From assembly GCF_947623445.1 (NCBI RefSeq), contig NC_135246.1, positions 14,491,856 to 14,555,855 on the forward strand: DNA of 64,000 bases, in the 5' to 3' direction. The translations under genes and the position numbers were made by a program. This DNA is from Clavelina lepadiformis (lineage: Eukaryota; Chordata; Ascidiacea; Aplousobranchia; Clavelinidae). This document shows, piece by piece, positions 11,163-23,999 of the stretch (the first letter of the stretch is position 1; every line of letters begins with the position of its first letter). Under the pieces are notes generated by a model that saw only the letters and a program-made list of their open reading frames with translations, was not told the origin of the DNA and made no database searches.

Positions 11163-14100
11163 GCGACATTTAATACGGCGATGTGATTGTCGGCTGAAGA
11201 TATGAGGTCATGACCCCGACAAGGTGGTACGGATGCCGCGTTTCCATCATTATCAAGTAATAGCACAAACATCATTACAATGATTACGCAACACATTACA
11301 AACAAACAAAGCCCAATTCGCTCTGCTGAACCAGCAAAACAATTGCCACGTCAACTGACACCAACCAAACTCGTCCGACTGTACCGTCTTGAAATAGAAT
11401 AGAATACAAACGTCCAAAAGATTTCATGGGCTATATTATGTTTCAGAGTAACAAGCTAAGTCTTTTTACTATAAATAGACTTGCATGTGTTTCTTTATAA
11501 ACGTAAAATTAGTTGCTAATATCTGTATTCCATCGTCGTTGCAACATCTATTTGCGTTACAATGATTCTTTTTGATCTCAAATAAACATGCTGTTGCTTC
11601 AGAGCGAATTTATGTAAGTTAGATTGAGGTCGGAAAATAAACCGTTTTACGTTAGGAGGATTATAATTGCTCGCTTTGAAATATGCAATCTACAGTAATT
11701 CTAATACAATTAGTATGTAACCTTTAGATTAATGAAAATCAAAATTAAATATATTCTAACGACGACCGTCTAAGATATAGCAAAACAAAATATAATGTAT
11801 AATGCTTGGTATACCGATGTGTTGCGCTATAGAGCGATAATGATTAATGAAAATAGAAATGAACACATTTCATTGGTGTCATAGCTAATCAATCAATTTC
11901 AAATTAGTGTCTGAATACGCTGATAAGCAAAAAACATTAAGAACTTTGTTTTCAAACAAGCATTTCAAAATCCAGTAGAAGTCGCTGTTTAGCCTTCCAG
12001 TCTTATTCTCCACCCACCAGTCTCTGCTTAGGAACTCTACATACACATAGCTATAAGGTGCATTGTTATGCCACTTAAAAATCTAATGGCTTCAAGCAAC
12101 TGGCATTCCGGCAATGTACAGGTAACTTGCGGTCAAACGAATTAGTGACACCGGGAGACGTGTTAATTCCACGAGCAAAAAGCATACAAACGTTGATCAA
12201 TACTCATTAGCGAGAATTTAGAAGGGTTCTGATTAGAAAATTGATCCGTTGAAGAATCTGGCTGCCAAGGAATTGTCACTAATAATTATGCAAAGGCACT
12301 ACGTCACCATCCACTTGCCGAGAGACGTGCTTTGTAAAGTGAGTCGTGCACGCCGTGGGATTTAATGCTGTAAGAACTAAACAGGAATGCGAGGGGCGTT
12401 AGCGCGAATTTTTAAAATGAAATACTGCAACCTATATACGAAAAGAAAGGCAATTTCCCACCAACGCATATTATACAAGCGGGTAATTGCGGATTTATTC
12501 AATTTCGTGACGTAAATAATTGACTTAAACATATTAATTGCTGTTGACAACCTTAAACTACCGAAAAAATGTTTTAAAGTAAACCCCGAGGCAACGTAGT
12601 GCCAAAAACTCTGCGCAGGCTATTCCGCTAAAATCTACTTTGCGTGTTATTACCGGTATTCGCTTTCCAGTTTAAGAAGATCGAGTTGACCTTATACGCA
12701 TTTAAAACAACACAACCATGTTTAATTTTCCGCCGAATTACAAGATCTTATTTTAACGACGCGCATACACGAAGCAAAATTTTTAAATATTACTGTTAAA
12801 GAAAAAAGCGCGACTACGTCCGCCATTAAAAGTCTCGGTCGTGCTGCGAGTCGAGTCACTTTAGAACATCTCTTCCCAAAGACAATAGACAGGGGAAGCA
12901 GAGTCGTTATCGTTTGGCAGTAACGCGTCAAGCGGCTACCAGCGCTTCTTACCAGTGATTAAGTTGGCAATTTTAGTTTTATTTTTGTGGGCTGGATGCA
13001 CGAAAATTTGCATCTTAAGACGGCAAAGGACAAGTGGTTTCGGACATTTTGGGTGAGTGTGTATGGGTGCTTTTTTGCTGCAGGTAAATGGCGAATCTGA
13101 CGCAAAGTGGACCATTGCCTACATAATTGACCAACGCATAGTAATAGGTCCTGATGTACAAACATGAAAAAGTTGAGAAAGATGCATACAACGACATTGT
13201 AAAGAGCAAATAGCGCCGCCTGCATTCTATGCTGCTCTTTATAACAAATGTCAGCCGTGTAGTTCACACAGATTACATCAAAGTAATGTAAAGATAGTGA
13301 TTACTTCAAAATTGCAAGTTGCAAGTGCATATAGACTATAGGCGAGGCTGTTAATTTTCAGAAAAAGGCCCAAGGAGTCATATTGCTCTGTTAATGTTCT
13401 ATCACAGAATGATAAGGATGTTAAAGTGTTCAAAGTCTCATATCTAACAAGTACGGTGACCGAATATCTGAAATGTCTTTATGTAACCTTTCATGTAATC
13501 TGCAAATGATAAATCGTCATTTTCTGCTATTGAGTGTATTAATAGAACGTATATTGCTTCATAACAATGATCAAAAGCGTTGACCTTTTACACTTGCTGG
13601 TATTCTGGTCAATTATCGCTTTTGAAATGTGATAGCGCAGTTGATCGAGCGTAATTGATCGTGTCAATACTACAGAGTAAAAACGCGCATGTTCTATAAA
13701 AATATTTAACATGAAGAAAGATGCAGAACTTTTACCTTTAGAATCAAGTATTTTAACACACCACTGCCATAGAAATGTTACATTTTAACTTTCATCATTC
13801 TACCCCTATTGGTCGCGCGACTTTACCATTCGATACAAGTGCTTATTGCTGTGCTGACGTATATCGTAAACGAAGAAGTGATTTGAAAAAAAACTGACGT
13901 GTCACCCCATTACCACGGCTATCGTGACAAACAACAGATTAGCAATACAACCATACCATGAAATTGACGTCAATAAATTATATGTAATGGATGATATAAC
14001 TAGTTATAACTTAACGACAACGAACATAACTTAAACGAACTGTTAAGGCATTGGAGTCATGACCTGATTGTTTTCACTTACGTATTCTGTCTATAGGGGA

Positions 14101-15025
14101 TATAGTTGCATTAATGTTATGCTGTGACACTATTTTCAGCGTGTATGTTTTCCTGTAGTTAGTAGACCTTAAATAGTGCCACGTCACAACATGTCTCTAC
14201 AAAGGACTAGCAAATTAATTCAATACTGAAGCGTATACATACGATGTATGAAGTCGAATTTTGACATGCATTGATAATTTTATTACTTCAGCAAATTACA
14301 TTATAACAGGCAATTTAACGTTTTAAAATTTTTATTTCCTTGTTGCAAATAGGGCAATAAACCGGTTCTTTAGTTTTATTACTCACAACAAGCCATATGC
14401 CAACTTTAACTAGAAAAACTCAAAACAAACGACCCAATCACCAGGCATTAGCAATTACTACGGCTGGACCAAAACAAACTCTCACATATGCAAGAGTTAA
14501 GTTCACTCTATCAAATAAGAGCTAGAAAGCCAGTTATTGGAACACAGTTAATGCATCATATTATGACGAAGTCAGGGCAAATGCTTTTCGTTAAATTGAG
14601 TATGGCGAGAAAATGTTCACATTTACGCAAAAGATGGTATATTTAATAAATAACGCCTAGGGACATGTGCGTTTGACACATTATGGCTATCAGATCAGCC
14701 AACCTTCATCAACAGAGCCCGATATTGAAGAATAAATGCTTTGCGCTCGAAGTAGCAAAGTTCAAGTGTGGTCGAAGGGACATTTCGTAAAGATCAAAGT
14801 TAAGATCTTCGTCACAAACCAGCTAAGACACATGAACGCTTTGTTGCATTAACCAGTGAATTGATGATAACCGCTTGAGGTTGTCCCGCGTAGACAAGGT
14901 TGCAAATAGTTGATTTTTTAAGTATATTTGTACATTTACAGAATAAAGATTATATTGTATTATAAGTACATAGACATCATGAAAACTTTTTTATATTTTA
15001 TATTCGCAGCTGTTTTGTTCAAAAA
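11163..15025. other. Intergenic; no gene seen
   Basis: The first part is the 3' UTR of the gene ending at 11162. The remainder is AT-rich with no supportable exon, repeat array or RNA gene. The promoter of the trefoil protease gene should lie near the right end. Confidence 0.5.
11581..11586 (+). promoter_or_regulatory. Candidate polyadenylation signal
   Basis: AATAAA lies about 420 bases after the stop codon of the gene ending at 11162, on the same strand. It is the first good match on that side. Confidence 0.5.
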
Positions 15026-18000
15026 ATGCATCTGTGGAAACTCGCCAAGCTGCTGCTGGTATTATGTTTTCCAGGGGCTATGACACTAAATTTAGCAGGT
15101 AAGGGGAGTTGCATTTAACATGCAAATTAATTTGGACAGAAATAGAAACCAAAAGTTAATTTTAAAAGTAACATTACCGGTTTGGTGCTGTATTGAGCTT
15201 TATTCCATTACGGCTGTCGAATTTTAAAAAGAAAAACTCTTCTACCAGCAGCGGTAATAAGTTTGTCGGTTATAGATTCCGTTATTTCTGTCTGCGTTAA
15301 AAGTCATAGTTTGCAAATAGCTACAAATCGTCTTGTGTTAATACGAACGATAGACTTTACCATAAAGAATTCGTAAAAAGCAACCAGGAAGTCTTGAAAT
15401 TAATTTTTAATTAGCATCAGAGGGTCGTTAAAACCACATAAGCTGAACCGTAAAGATTTTCTGAGCAAAACTCAAGCAAAATACAAAATTTGTACGTGAT
15501 AATTATGATATTGGCCATATGGTTAATCCGTGGCGCAACGTACCAAAATAAATGTTCTAATTACGCAGCAAATTACAAAGCGGTTAATTAAAACTAAAAA
15601 CTAAATGTGCTGTGGCATCAAATTTCGAAAACGGTCACGCAACTGAAAGCCCCTTCCATAGTTAGAATTTGAAGAATAGATCATTTGAAAACGTATTTTG
15701 CAAATTATGAATGCAGCATCGTCAACGATAAAGAGTTTCACAAACAAACAAACACAACTTTGTTCGATGAAATAGGCAACTACTGCCACACGTTTTACCG
15801 CTAATGGACATGCAAACGTGCTGCATATACATTATTTGCGCATAACAATATCAATAAACGTGAATTTCGTATATGAAAAAGGTCAAACATTTTGTTGCCT
15901 ATGAAATATTTTGAGAATTTGATTTCAGTTTTTGTCGCTTACATCAGAGCTAATATTTCATGTAACCTTGATTACACTGTCACAACTTTGGTAAGAGCGT
16001 TTTTTTGTACAATTTATACAACAATTTCCCCGATTGAAACCTTGCTTGTTTTATTTGTAAACTTTCTCAGTTAACGTGACATTAACATCCTTACAAGACT
16101 GATCAGCTTGACGCAAATAAGCGTGCATAATCGGCCCATAGTGTTGTGATAACTTGAGACCAGTAGCACGGTTATACAAAGCAATACACGACTTTAACGG
16201 GTGTAACCATACATGTTCTAATCCAATTTATAATGCGTCACACCCATGCAAATTGGTAATTGGAGTAATGTGTATTTAGAAGTGGGTATTAAAGACAAGA
16301 ATTTGGAAATGGGTTGGACCAAATACGCGCGTTAGAGACGGACAATGATAAAATAAATATCCCTCATACTTGAAAATTGGTATTCCGGTTTGGTTAGAAA
16401 GTTTGGTATAGCTTATGATTACTGTAGATTGCTATTTTCAACAAACGTGCTTAGTTGCAAAGTCTGTTAAAATTGCATACTAGCCTACTACACGACTTTT
16501 CCGTAAAAGTTGGGTTTGAAATAAGACGACAGTCAAACAAAAGTCATTGCAAAACAATTTGGGCCGCTATGCAGGTCGTTTCAAATAACTTCCGCATAAT
16601 AATTTTCCAATTTTCGTCATAGTTGGGCAACTTTTGCAGAATTGCCGCTTGATTTTGTCGGTAACGTGGTAAAATAACATCAATTCTTCGTAGCACACAG
16701 AAATTACAGACGCCGCAAATTGCAGACTTTTTTATACAAAAGCGATTGTGTAATTTGCATTGAGGCACGAAACATGATATCACATGTAAATCTTTCACCT
16801 TTCACAAAACCAATATCTGTCTGGCTATTTCAAGCGACTTTTGTGACGAATCCTAGCAAAGGAAATTTCGCTGTATAAGTGAAATAAAACCACGATTCAA
16901 CCCAACAAATTACAAATCAATAACAAACGTGATCACTGAAACAGAGGTTAATTTTTGGGGAACGCATTTCAATATTACGAACAAACTTTAATGTCATAAC
17001 CGGAATATGTTCAAAACAGTCTAAATAAATCTATCAAACCAATAGGTTTTTGTATTTTTCTATAAATACGGTCTTGGTTTTATTCCATCCCTCAATGATC
17101 TCATTTTAATTGTTTTCATTTTTTCCCGTGTTGTTTTTAACTCCTTTGATGAAAGAAACATGGCCGCCTGATATATCGCAATGATGAAATCGTATTTGCA
17201 CCTTGCTACAGAAATAATAGCACAACATTTTAAGACGTATTCCGGTAAACGTATAAGATCAGACCACAGCCTCGGCCGTGTATGCCTCGAAGGTATACCA
17301 TCCCATCCATATGGAGGTACCTGCTGGTACCAAAGCCTGTCAGTAAATAACTCAACAAAATAACAAAACAGCAATCAAAGCGGTATTAAACATTCTAAAA
17401 GGCCCCGGTAGTTCAACGCCATAAGCTTGGCTAGCAAAGCTGCCCTATCAGCTTGTTAAGTTTAGATTAAACGGTATTGCTCAAAATGTTCTCCTTTTAA
17501 ACGAGAATTTACGGGTTGGGAATTTGGAACCCTATATCCACCACATTCAGATACTGCTGTTTGTTTAATTGCGAATGCTGCTAACCTTAAACCTCTTCAC
17601 ACGGTGCTGACAATATTATGCTGGTGCCTGGTATTGCTGCCTACATTTTACACCTTCGTTAATAAACTTGAAACGTCGCCACTATCTAAAGGAGAATATT
17701 TTTGCTCTGACAGAATTATCTGTACCATTCAGCTTCCACCGAAGTCCAGTTTGTCGACAGGTGGCAGCGAAAAGACCATGTTTTGTCGGATGGGGATCGG
17801 CGATTAATTGTTACGCGATAAACTGCTGCTACGAATTCAACCTCTTCAAGCCATGGCTATCCTGCTTTCATCCAAGTGAGTAACAGGAAAAGAAATTGAA
17901 GTTCTGATCGCGTTGTCGCTTAATGCAATGACTCTCAAGCACTATTCATCCGGGCATCAAGCACTGATTATCCGGGCATCAAGCACTGATAGGAAGTTAT

Positions 18001-21000
18001 TGGGTGTGGCGTGGAAAAATTTCCAATTTAACTTGACTGGTACTGTATTGTGACTAAGTGGGCGCCGTGTGGTGAACAGTGGAAATGGGCATTTAAGAAT
18101 GACGAAAAAAGTTAAAATAAGCAAAACTGAATAAGCATTTCATATGGTGCCGCAAAACAAAAATTTTGAGGACCATTGGTTTATTGTACATTTACCACTG
18201 AAATAGGGACGCCTTGATACAAACTTTTCTAACGTAGCCTGAATCCTATTTTGCAAACACTGTGGTTATATTTAGTTTTAATGCAGGTAACCAGCAAGAG
18301 ATTCAAGGCAGAGTGGCAGTCACAACAACGCCTCCAACAACGCCAAAATCATTTCTTTTTCCACCCCTTTACCTGTTGGGAAGAAATATAGCTCATACAA
18401 AGTAAGTCCTTGAAGCGAATCGGTGACGTTTGTTGCTACCGTCATAAAATCTTTAGTTTTTTTAAACCTATATTAATTCTACCATTGGAACAAGATTAAA
18501 ACGAAACAAGGCTACACGGTCAACGAAAGGTGGAATAACTCACAACGTATAACGAGCTTATAACTACAGTATATAAAAGAAAATCATAAACTTTTGATGA
18601 AACTATTTTGTTTACTATATTTTAGACTTGTTTCGATAATGGTATCACTCTCTAATTGGTGCATATTTGCATAAGTCAACGTTTTCCCATCACGTGATAT
18701 GATACCATGCAATGTTCAACTAAAGCCAAATGCCATTATATTTTATGTAATTATATTATCATTATATTCTATACATTTGGGCTATACAGCTGCCGACGCA
18801 CATTTTGTAAACAACATCAACATATTAGTAAGGTGTTCCCACCCTAAAATTGTATTATTACGTAGTTCAGTAACCAAAAATTAGGCCGTTATTATTCATC
18901 AATTTGTCGTGGTTTTAGTCATTTGATGATCATAATTGCTTACATAAACATTTAGCACGGTACCGGTCACCATCGCTACTACTACAACCAAAGTTCCCCA
19001 AACTCCAAGAGCTTTTGTATCAAGCATGTGAGTAAATGACAATAAATGCTGGTGCTTCATAAATGATCAATTTCTATCAGCATGTTCTTCACATAAAGGC
19101 CCTTTACGGATAAACTGATATTGTATTACATTTGAACAAAGTGATGTACTTACAGAAATAACCCTAGAAAATATAGCCAAACGGATGACCTTGTTGCCGC
19201 AATTTTGGCAAATTTGATCGAACAAGGCAGAAACAGCAAAAATCCCGAGTCGAGTTCGGTGAGCAATGCAGTGGCTCAACCTCAACAGACATTTGGGCCA
19301 ACTGCTTCGATTCCCATCTCATTTTCAAACGTCGTTCAAGGCAATGGCCCATACATACGAGCCGTCACAGACTCGCCCACCACAACGAGCAACAAACATC
19401 TTCCCTCAAGCAATAATCCAGGCTCCAAGACAACTTGCGTACACGAAGCTATCAGATCTGATTGTGGATATCCAGGCATTAGCGCCCAAGAGTGCGTGGA
19501 ACTTGGCTGTTGCTGGGATAGCAGACACGTTCGAAAAATTTGGTGCTTTTATCCTTCAGTTGTCATCCAGGAGGAACTTTATGTATCTCCTCCTCCGATT
19601 GAAGACGAAGACGAAACAAATCAAGGTACAGCGGGCATTCTAGAGTTTAAACATATAAACGGCCAACAAATTCGACTGCAAACAGCTTTTGTATTTTATT
19701 TATTTATTTATTTATTCAGAGGGAAGTCCTGGTCCCAGAAACGAGAACGGCAGTGATAAGGATGAAGGCATCGTTGAACCTCCTCCGCCTCCTACTCTAA
19801 CTAGAACAACTACAACAGCAGCAGCCGAAAACAAAGAAGAGGAGGAACTTTTGGAAAACATTTCAAAGGAAGAAGATTTTCTCGCCTTAGTGCAGGAAGA
19901 GTTATCAGGTCTAGGACAATATGCCTATGACAACACTACGACAGCAAACCCCTCAATACCAACGACACGGTCCCATTACTTCACCCGGTCAACCGAAAGT
20001 TCAGTAGCAACAACAACAACGACCTCTCCACAACAAAACCGCTTAAACGAACCCGAATGGCTTTTTCAACTGATAGCAAATGAAACAGCAAGTTCCTCGA
20101 AATCAACAACCACGACCAGAGAGGTAAGGACTTAGCCAATGCATATATTTGGTTGCATACGAGTAAGGATGATCCATTCAAGATACTCTGGGCATTTCAG
20201 ATTTGAAAAGTTTTAACGCTCAGAAACCTTGCGCCAAAAATGCTTGAAGATTGCTGGAACAATGTTTACTGACACCAGTCACTAGTTCACAAAAAAACAA
20301 AACATTTCGAGCCTTTACAATGCATTCGCTTTCGAGTGATGCCGGTAGATTATTATACGTCATATTTGACGGGCTACGTATTTTGTGTTATATAATAAAC
20401 TATCGTCCAGACTGGGTTGTTTATGCTGGTTATCCAGTTCATTGTGCTTATGAATATGATCATAATATCACTTTTATATTTACAGGACATTTTACCACCT
20501 TATACTGACGGCTTTAGTGATACATTAGGGAACACAACAACGGGAAACACAGGTCAGTGTTTAGATGAGCAAGTATAGAAAATAAACATTTTCAGTAGCA
20601 TAAATGGTTGGTGTTATTTTGTATAATCTGCTTTTAAAGATTTGCCCTTGGCACCGATCCTAACGCACGGGTCAAACGGTGTGCAGTCACCTCAGTCACT
20701 GGATGACATAGCCGCGTTTTTCAAACTTTTAGACGACTTGGAGAGAAAACGCCAGAAAGATGCGAAATCTCAAAGTCGAGTTTGCAAAGTGGACGAGCAA
20801 GGTAAAATCAACATTTTATATCTTTGGTCTTTCACCTTTCATCCCAACTACCAACCGAGAATCCATGGCTACAAGGTAGCCAGCATTTAGAAACGAATGA
20901 CAAGCTACCTTCATGAAACAGCACAATATAGTACATAATAAGAAGCACTTATACTTACAATAATTTTGATAAAAATTCACCCAACTTCTTGTTGACAGAC

Positions 21001-22531
21001 TCCGGCGAAATATTTTCTCTTAACATTTAGCGCCGGCGCGCGATTTGTTTACCTTGTGATTGGCACACGCAAGCAAGTGAGGTAAACGCACATTTCAAAT
21101 AGGGAACCTCGTGCTTTCGAGGTGAACATAAGCACCCCCGTATACTTCGGCCTTTTCAGTCTCCGGCATAACGTCATACTAATGTCCACACAACACCAAA
21201 TCTTTAAATCAGTAAATGTCAAAGTAGTATAGTTGCGGTATTTATTACAAATTTCAAATGCAGATTCTTGCTGTCGTTTGGACCCCACAGCACCCTGCTG
21301 CGAATTCCACTTAGATAGAGACTTCGCTCATAGAGCAGCTCCAATGACCCGCATTGTTGGAGGTGGACCGGCAGGCCAACTTCGACATTCCGTGGCCCAT
21401 CTGGCCAAAGGTCATCCGGTACCTAAACATTTTTGCGGAGGCATCTTGATTGACAACCAATGGGTGCTAACTGCTGCTCACTGCGTACTAGAATACTGCC
21501 ACGGCTTTAAGTGAGCATTTTTCGTTATTTGAAATATTGGACGTCTTTGATTTAAAAAAAATATGTGCTCTTTCTAAGTTTTTGAATCTTGCAGGCCCAC
21601 AACTGACCTGCTGGTTAGCTTGGGAAAATATCACAAGTCGCCCTTTTACCGTGACCGTGGTCAGCAGGATATTGGGGTGAGTGACGTCACTTGTCATCAA
21701 AATCACTGCAAGTCAAGTGGCCAGCCACGATTGAACGATGTGGCACTACTCAGACTATCTAGGTAAGCCCAAGTCTATAAACTACAGTATGTATCTATAA
21801 ACTGTGTCTCATGGTGATCGTTATTTACCGATAAATAACCCTCAGTATAATTAATCTTTGGAAAAGGTTAAATTAAACTACTATTCTTCCATGACTTTAA
21901 TCGATGCTGTATTCCAGGCCTGCTTTTATCACGCAATACGTTACACCAGCGCCAATGCCCGCCCCATTTGAAGCGCCTCTACCGAACAGAAACTGTGTTG
22001 TCTTAGGCTTTGGGTTAACTCAAGGTAACATTTATTTTTAATAAACTACCGATGCAGAAGTCGTATGCTGTAACTGTAGGAGTTTGATTCGTTTTAAGTT
22101 ATGTCCAACAATATTAAATACTGCTACTATTTAGGCAGCGGCTATGAAAGTGTAATGAAAGAGGTTTCGGTTCCAATGATTTCCAATCAACGCTGCAACC
22201 AGCCCAACTGGAGAAACTGCGTCATCCGTGCATGCATGATGTGCGCTGGCGACGTCAACATTGACCCGTGCGATGGCGACTCAGGTGGGAAAGAACTTGA
22301 AATAGAAATTGTAACCGAAACCTAGGTGAATAAGAATATCTATTTATGTGTTTCTAAACAGGTGGTCCTTTGTTTTGTCCGCGTTCGAACGGGTTATATG
22401 TATTGCATGGGATTTATAGCTGGGGTAGGTGCGGAAGTGAGGTAAGAAAACCAGCCGTCTACACCAGAGCTTCATATTTCATAGACTGGATCAGCCGCAT
22501 CAGACAGACTTTTGTTGGCAACTTTAAATAG
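15026..22531 (+). CDS. Secreted trefoil-trefoil-trypsin serine protease
   Basis: Thirteen exons: 15026-15098, 17714-17875, 18287-18401, 18956-19027, 19156-19625, 19720-20123, 20486-20552, 20640-20801, 21264-21510, 21595-21762, 21918-22024, 22135-22284, 22362-22531; 788 aa, all phases joining. Residues 1-24 are a signal peptide (MHLWKLAKLLLVLCFPGA). Two P-type trefoil domains follow, about residues 38-78 (C-x8-C-x9-C-x4-CC-x11-CFHP) and 235-274 (GCCWD, WCFYP). A long Thr/Pro and acidic linker leads to an S1 protease from RIVGG at 538. His581 (LTAAHC), Asp639 (NDVALL) and Ser732 (GDSGGP) form the triad. Asp726, six before the serine, predicts trypsin-like cleavage after Lys or Arg. It is probably made as a zymogen cut before IVGG. 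Trefoil domains bind mucin-type glycans, so mucus, gut or tunic localisation is a reasonable inference. Catalytic residues are all intact. Confidence 0.9.
17948..17990. repeat. Two-copy 22-bp tandem repeat
   Basis: The unit ATCCGGGCATCAAGCACTGA plus TT occurs twice in a row, with a partial earlier copy just to the left. It lies in intron 2 of the trefoil protease gene. Confidence 0.7.
19694..19716 (+). repeat. TTTA microsatellite at a splice acceptor
   Basis: Five to six TTTA units run directly into the acceptor TTCAG that starts exon 6 at 19720 of the trefoil protease gene. The repeat therefore serves as the pyrimidine-rich tract of a 94-base intron. Length changes here could affect splicing of that exon. 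Confidence 0.75.
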
Positions 22532-23999
22532 ATATCTCACCAATGACAGCTATACGAACTCAATCCATCTTATCAGCAAAGTTGTTTTAATTGTTGAAAG
22601 TCGTTTTAGAAAAAGGATTGTTCTTGCATTTTGACAGACCACTTACATCGATTAACCTTGGTCTGTTTTGTTATTTAATCGTTTTGTTTAGATTTATAGC
22701 GGCGTAGTTCCTGAGTGAATCGTGTGCATTTTTATAGTTTTGCTCCATCTGGGTAGTTTGTGTCCACCGGTCATTTTAGTCGTTATTTTTGTGACCATGA
22801 CAAGGTGACGTATGTCTGTCACATACATAGTGCAATTTGGTGATCCGATGCATTTCCACGATGCTATAAAAACATTAATGTGTTAATGTTTAAAACATGC
22901 CGTTAATGTGTAGCCAGTAGTGCAAAAGAAACACGATCATCTAATTCTCTTCACTGTGATAGATAATAATCATTATTTTGCGAATGTTCTGACAGTCCTG
23001 ATTCATAACAATCTTGCTCTATTATAGTATTTTGAATAATGCGTAAGCAGTTATTCGTTTTGACTTGTTTTGAATACAAGAAGTTTTTTCAGCTTCTATC
23101 TGATGCGAATAAAACTAATTTTAAAGCTTAACTGCCGAAGACGGTCCTCTTATGACACCAAGCGGCAGAAACACAATTTATAAACTAGTTTTAAAATATC
23201 CGATATAAAGCGTCTGTAGCGGAAATAGTTCTCGCATGCCGCTGGCTTGTTACAACCAAGATGTGGTTGAGCCACGCCGCAAATGTTGGGCGCGGCCGTG
23301 CATTGTTGAATTGATCTTTGGAAGCAACTTTTTCTTTTTGGCACCAACTGTAGTTGTAGCGACAAGCAACACAGCCAGCCACCAATTAGAAAGGAGATCA
23401 ATCTTTCACTGCATTGCAATCAAAACACTGCGAAATCTTTTTATTTGCGGATTTATACAGCTTATAGTTTCGCAATTTTGGAAAACGCTCTTTACCATTT
23501 TGTCAGATAACTATCTTATAAGATAAGAAGTGGGAATGATTTAGAGACAATGTTAAGCACGAGCTTTTAAGTGCATGATAGTGTGAATGAAAATGATATA
23601 CATTGTGGCGTGGTTACATGGAGATGAATAGAACTGCACAAAATTTACACAAGGATAAAGCAACTGTAAAAAATGACATTAATCTCTAAAAACACACATA
23701 GCGCGACGTTCATCCTATTTGACAAGAGTGCAAGATAACAACAACCAACTTAAGTTTTCTAATTGCCTTATTCTATTTTACTACCCATATCGGAATAGAT
23801 TGGATTACTATAGTACAGACGAAAATTATAAAAACTAATTAACAAACAAAACAACAAATGGAAAAACGTTCGGTCAACAACCTATGATGATTGTGGGTAA
23901 AAAAATACTTTCAACGGGCTTTGATCACCGCAAACATGCATGAGAATAGAAGAGGGTAACAAAATTTTTGCATTTGGATATCACCAACAAAAAACTAGT
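22532..23999. other. Convergent intergenic region
   Basis: This region lies between the 3' ends of two convergent genes and contains the AATAAA at 23108. Open frames near 23.15-23.53 kb overlap on both strands, but none has a recognisable domain or splice partner. Confidence 0.5.
23108..23113 (+). promoter_or_regulatory. Candidate polyadenylation signal
   Basis: AATAAA lies about 580 bases after the stop codon of the trefoil protease gene, on the same strand. Confidence 0.4.

Noticed and set aside
10401-11305. Minus-strand frames of up to 116 codons
   Set aside because: They lie opposite the last exon of the six-exon gene and have no features of their own.
13000-13270. Overlapping minus-strand frames in a less AT-rich patch
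   Set aside because: No recognisable domain and no splice partners; probably a non-coding patch.
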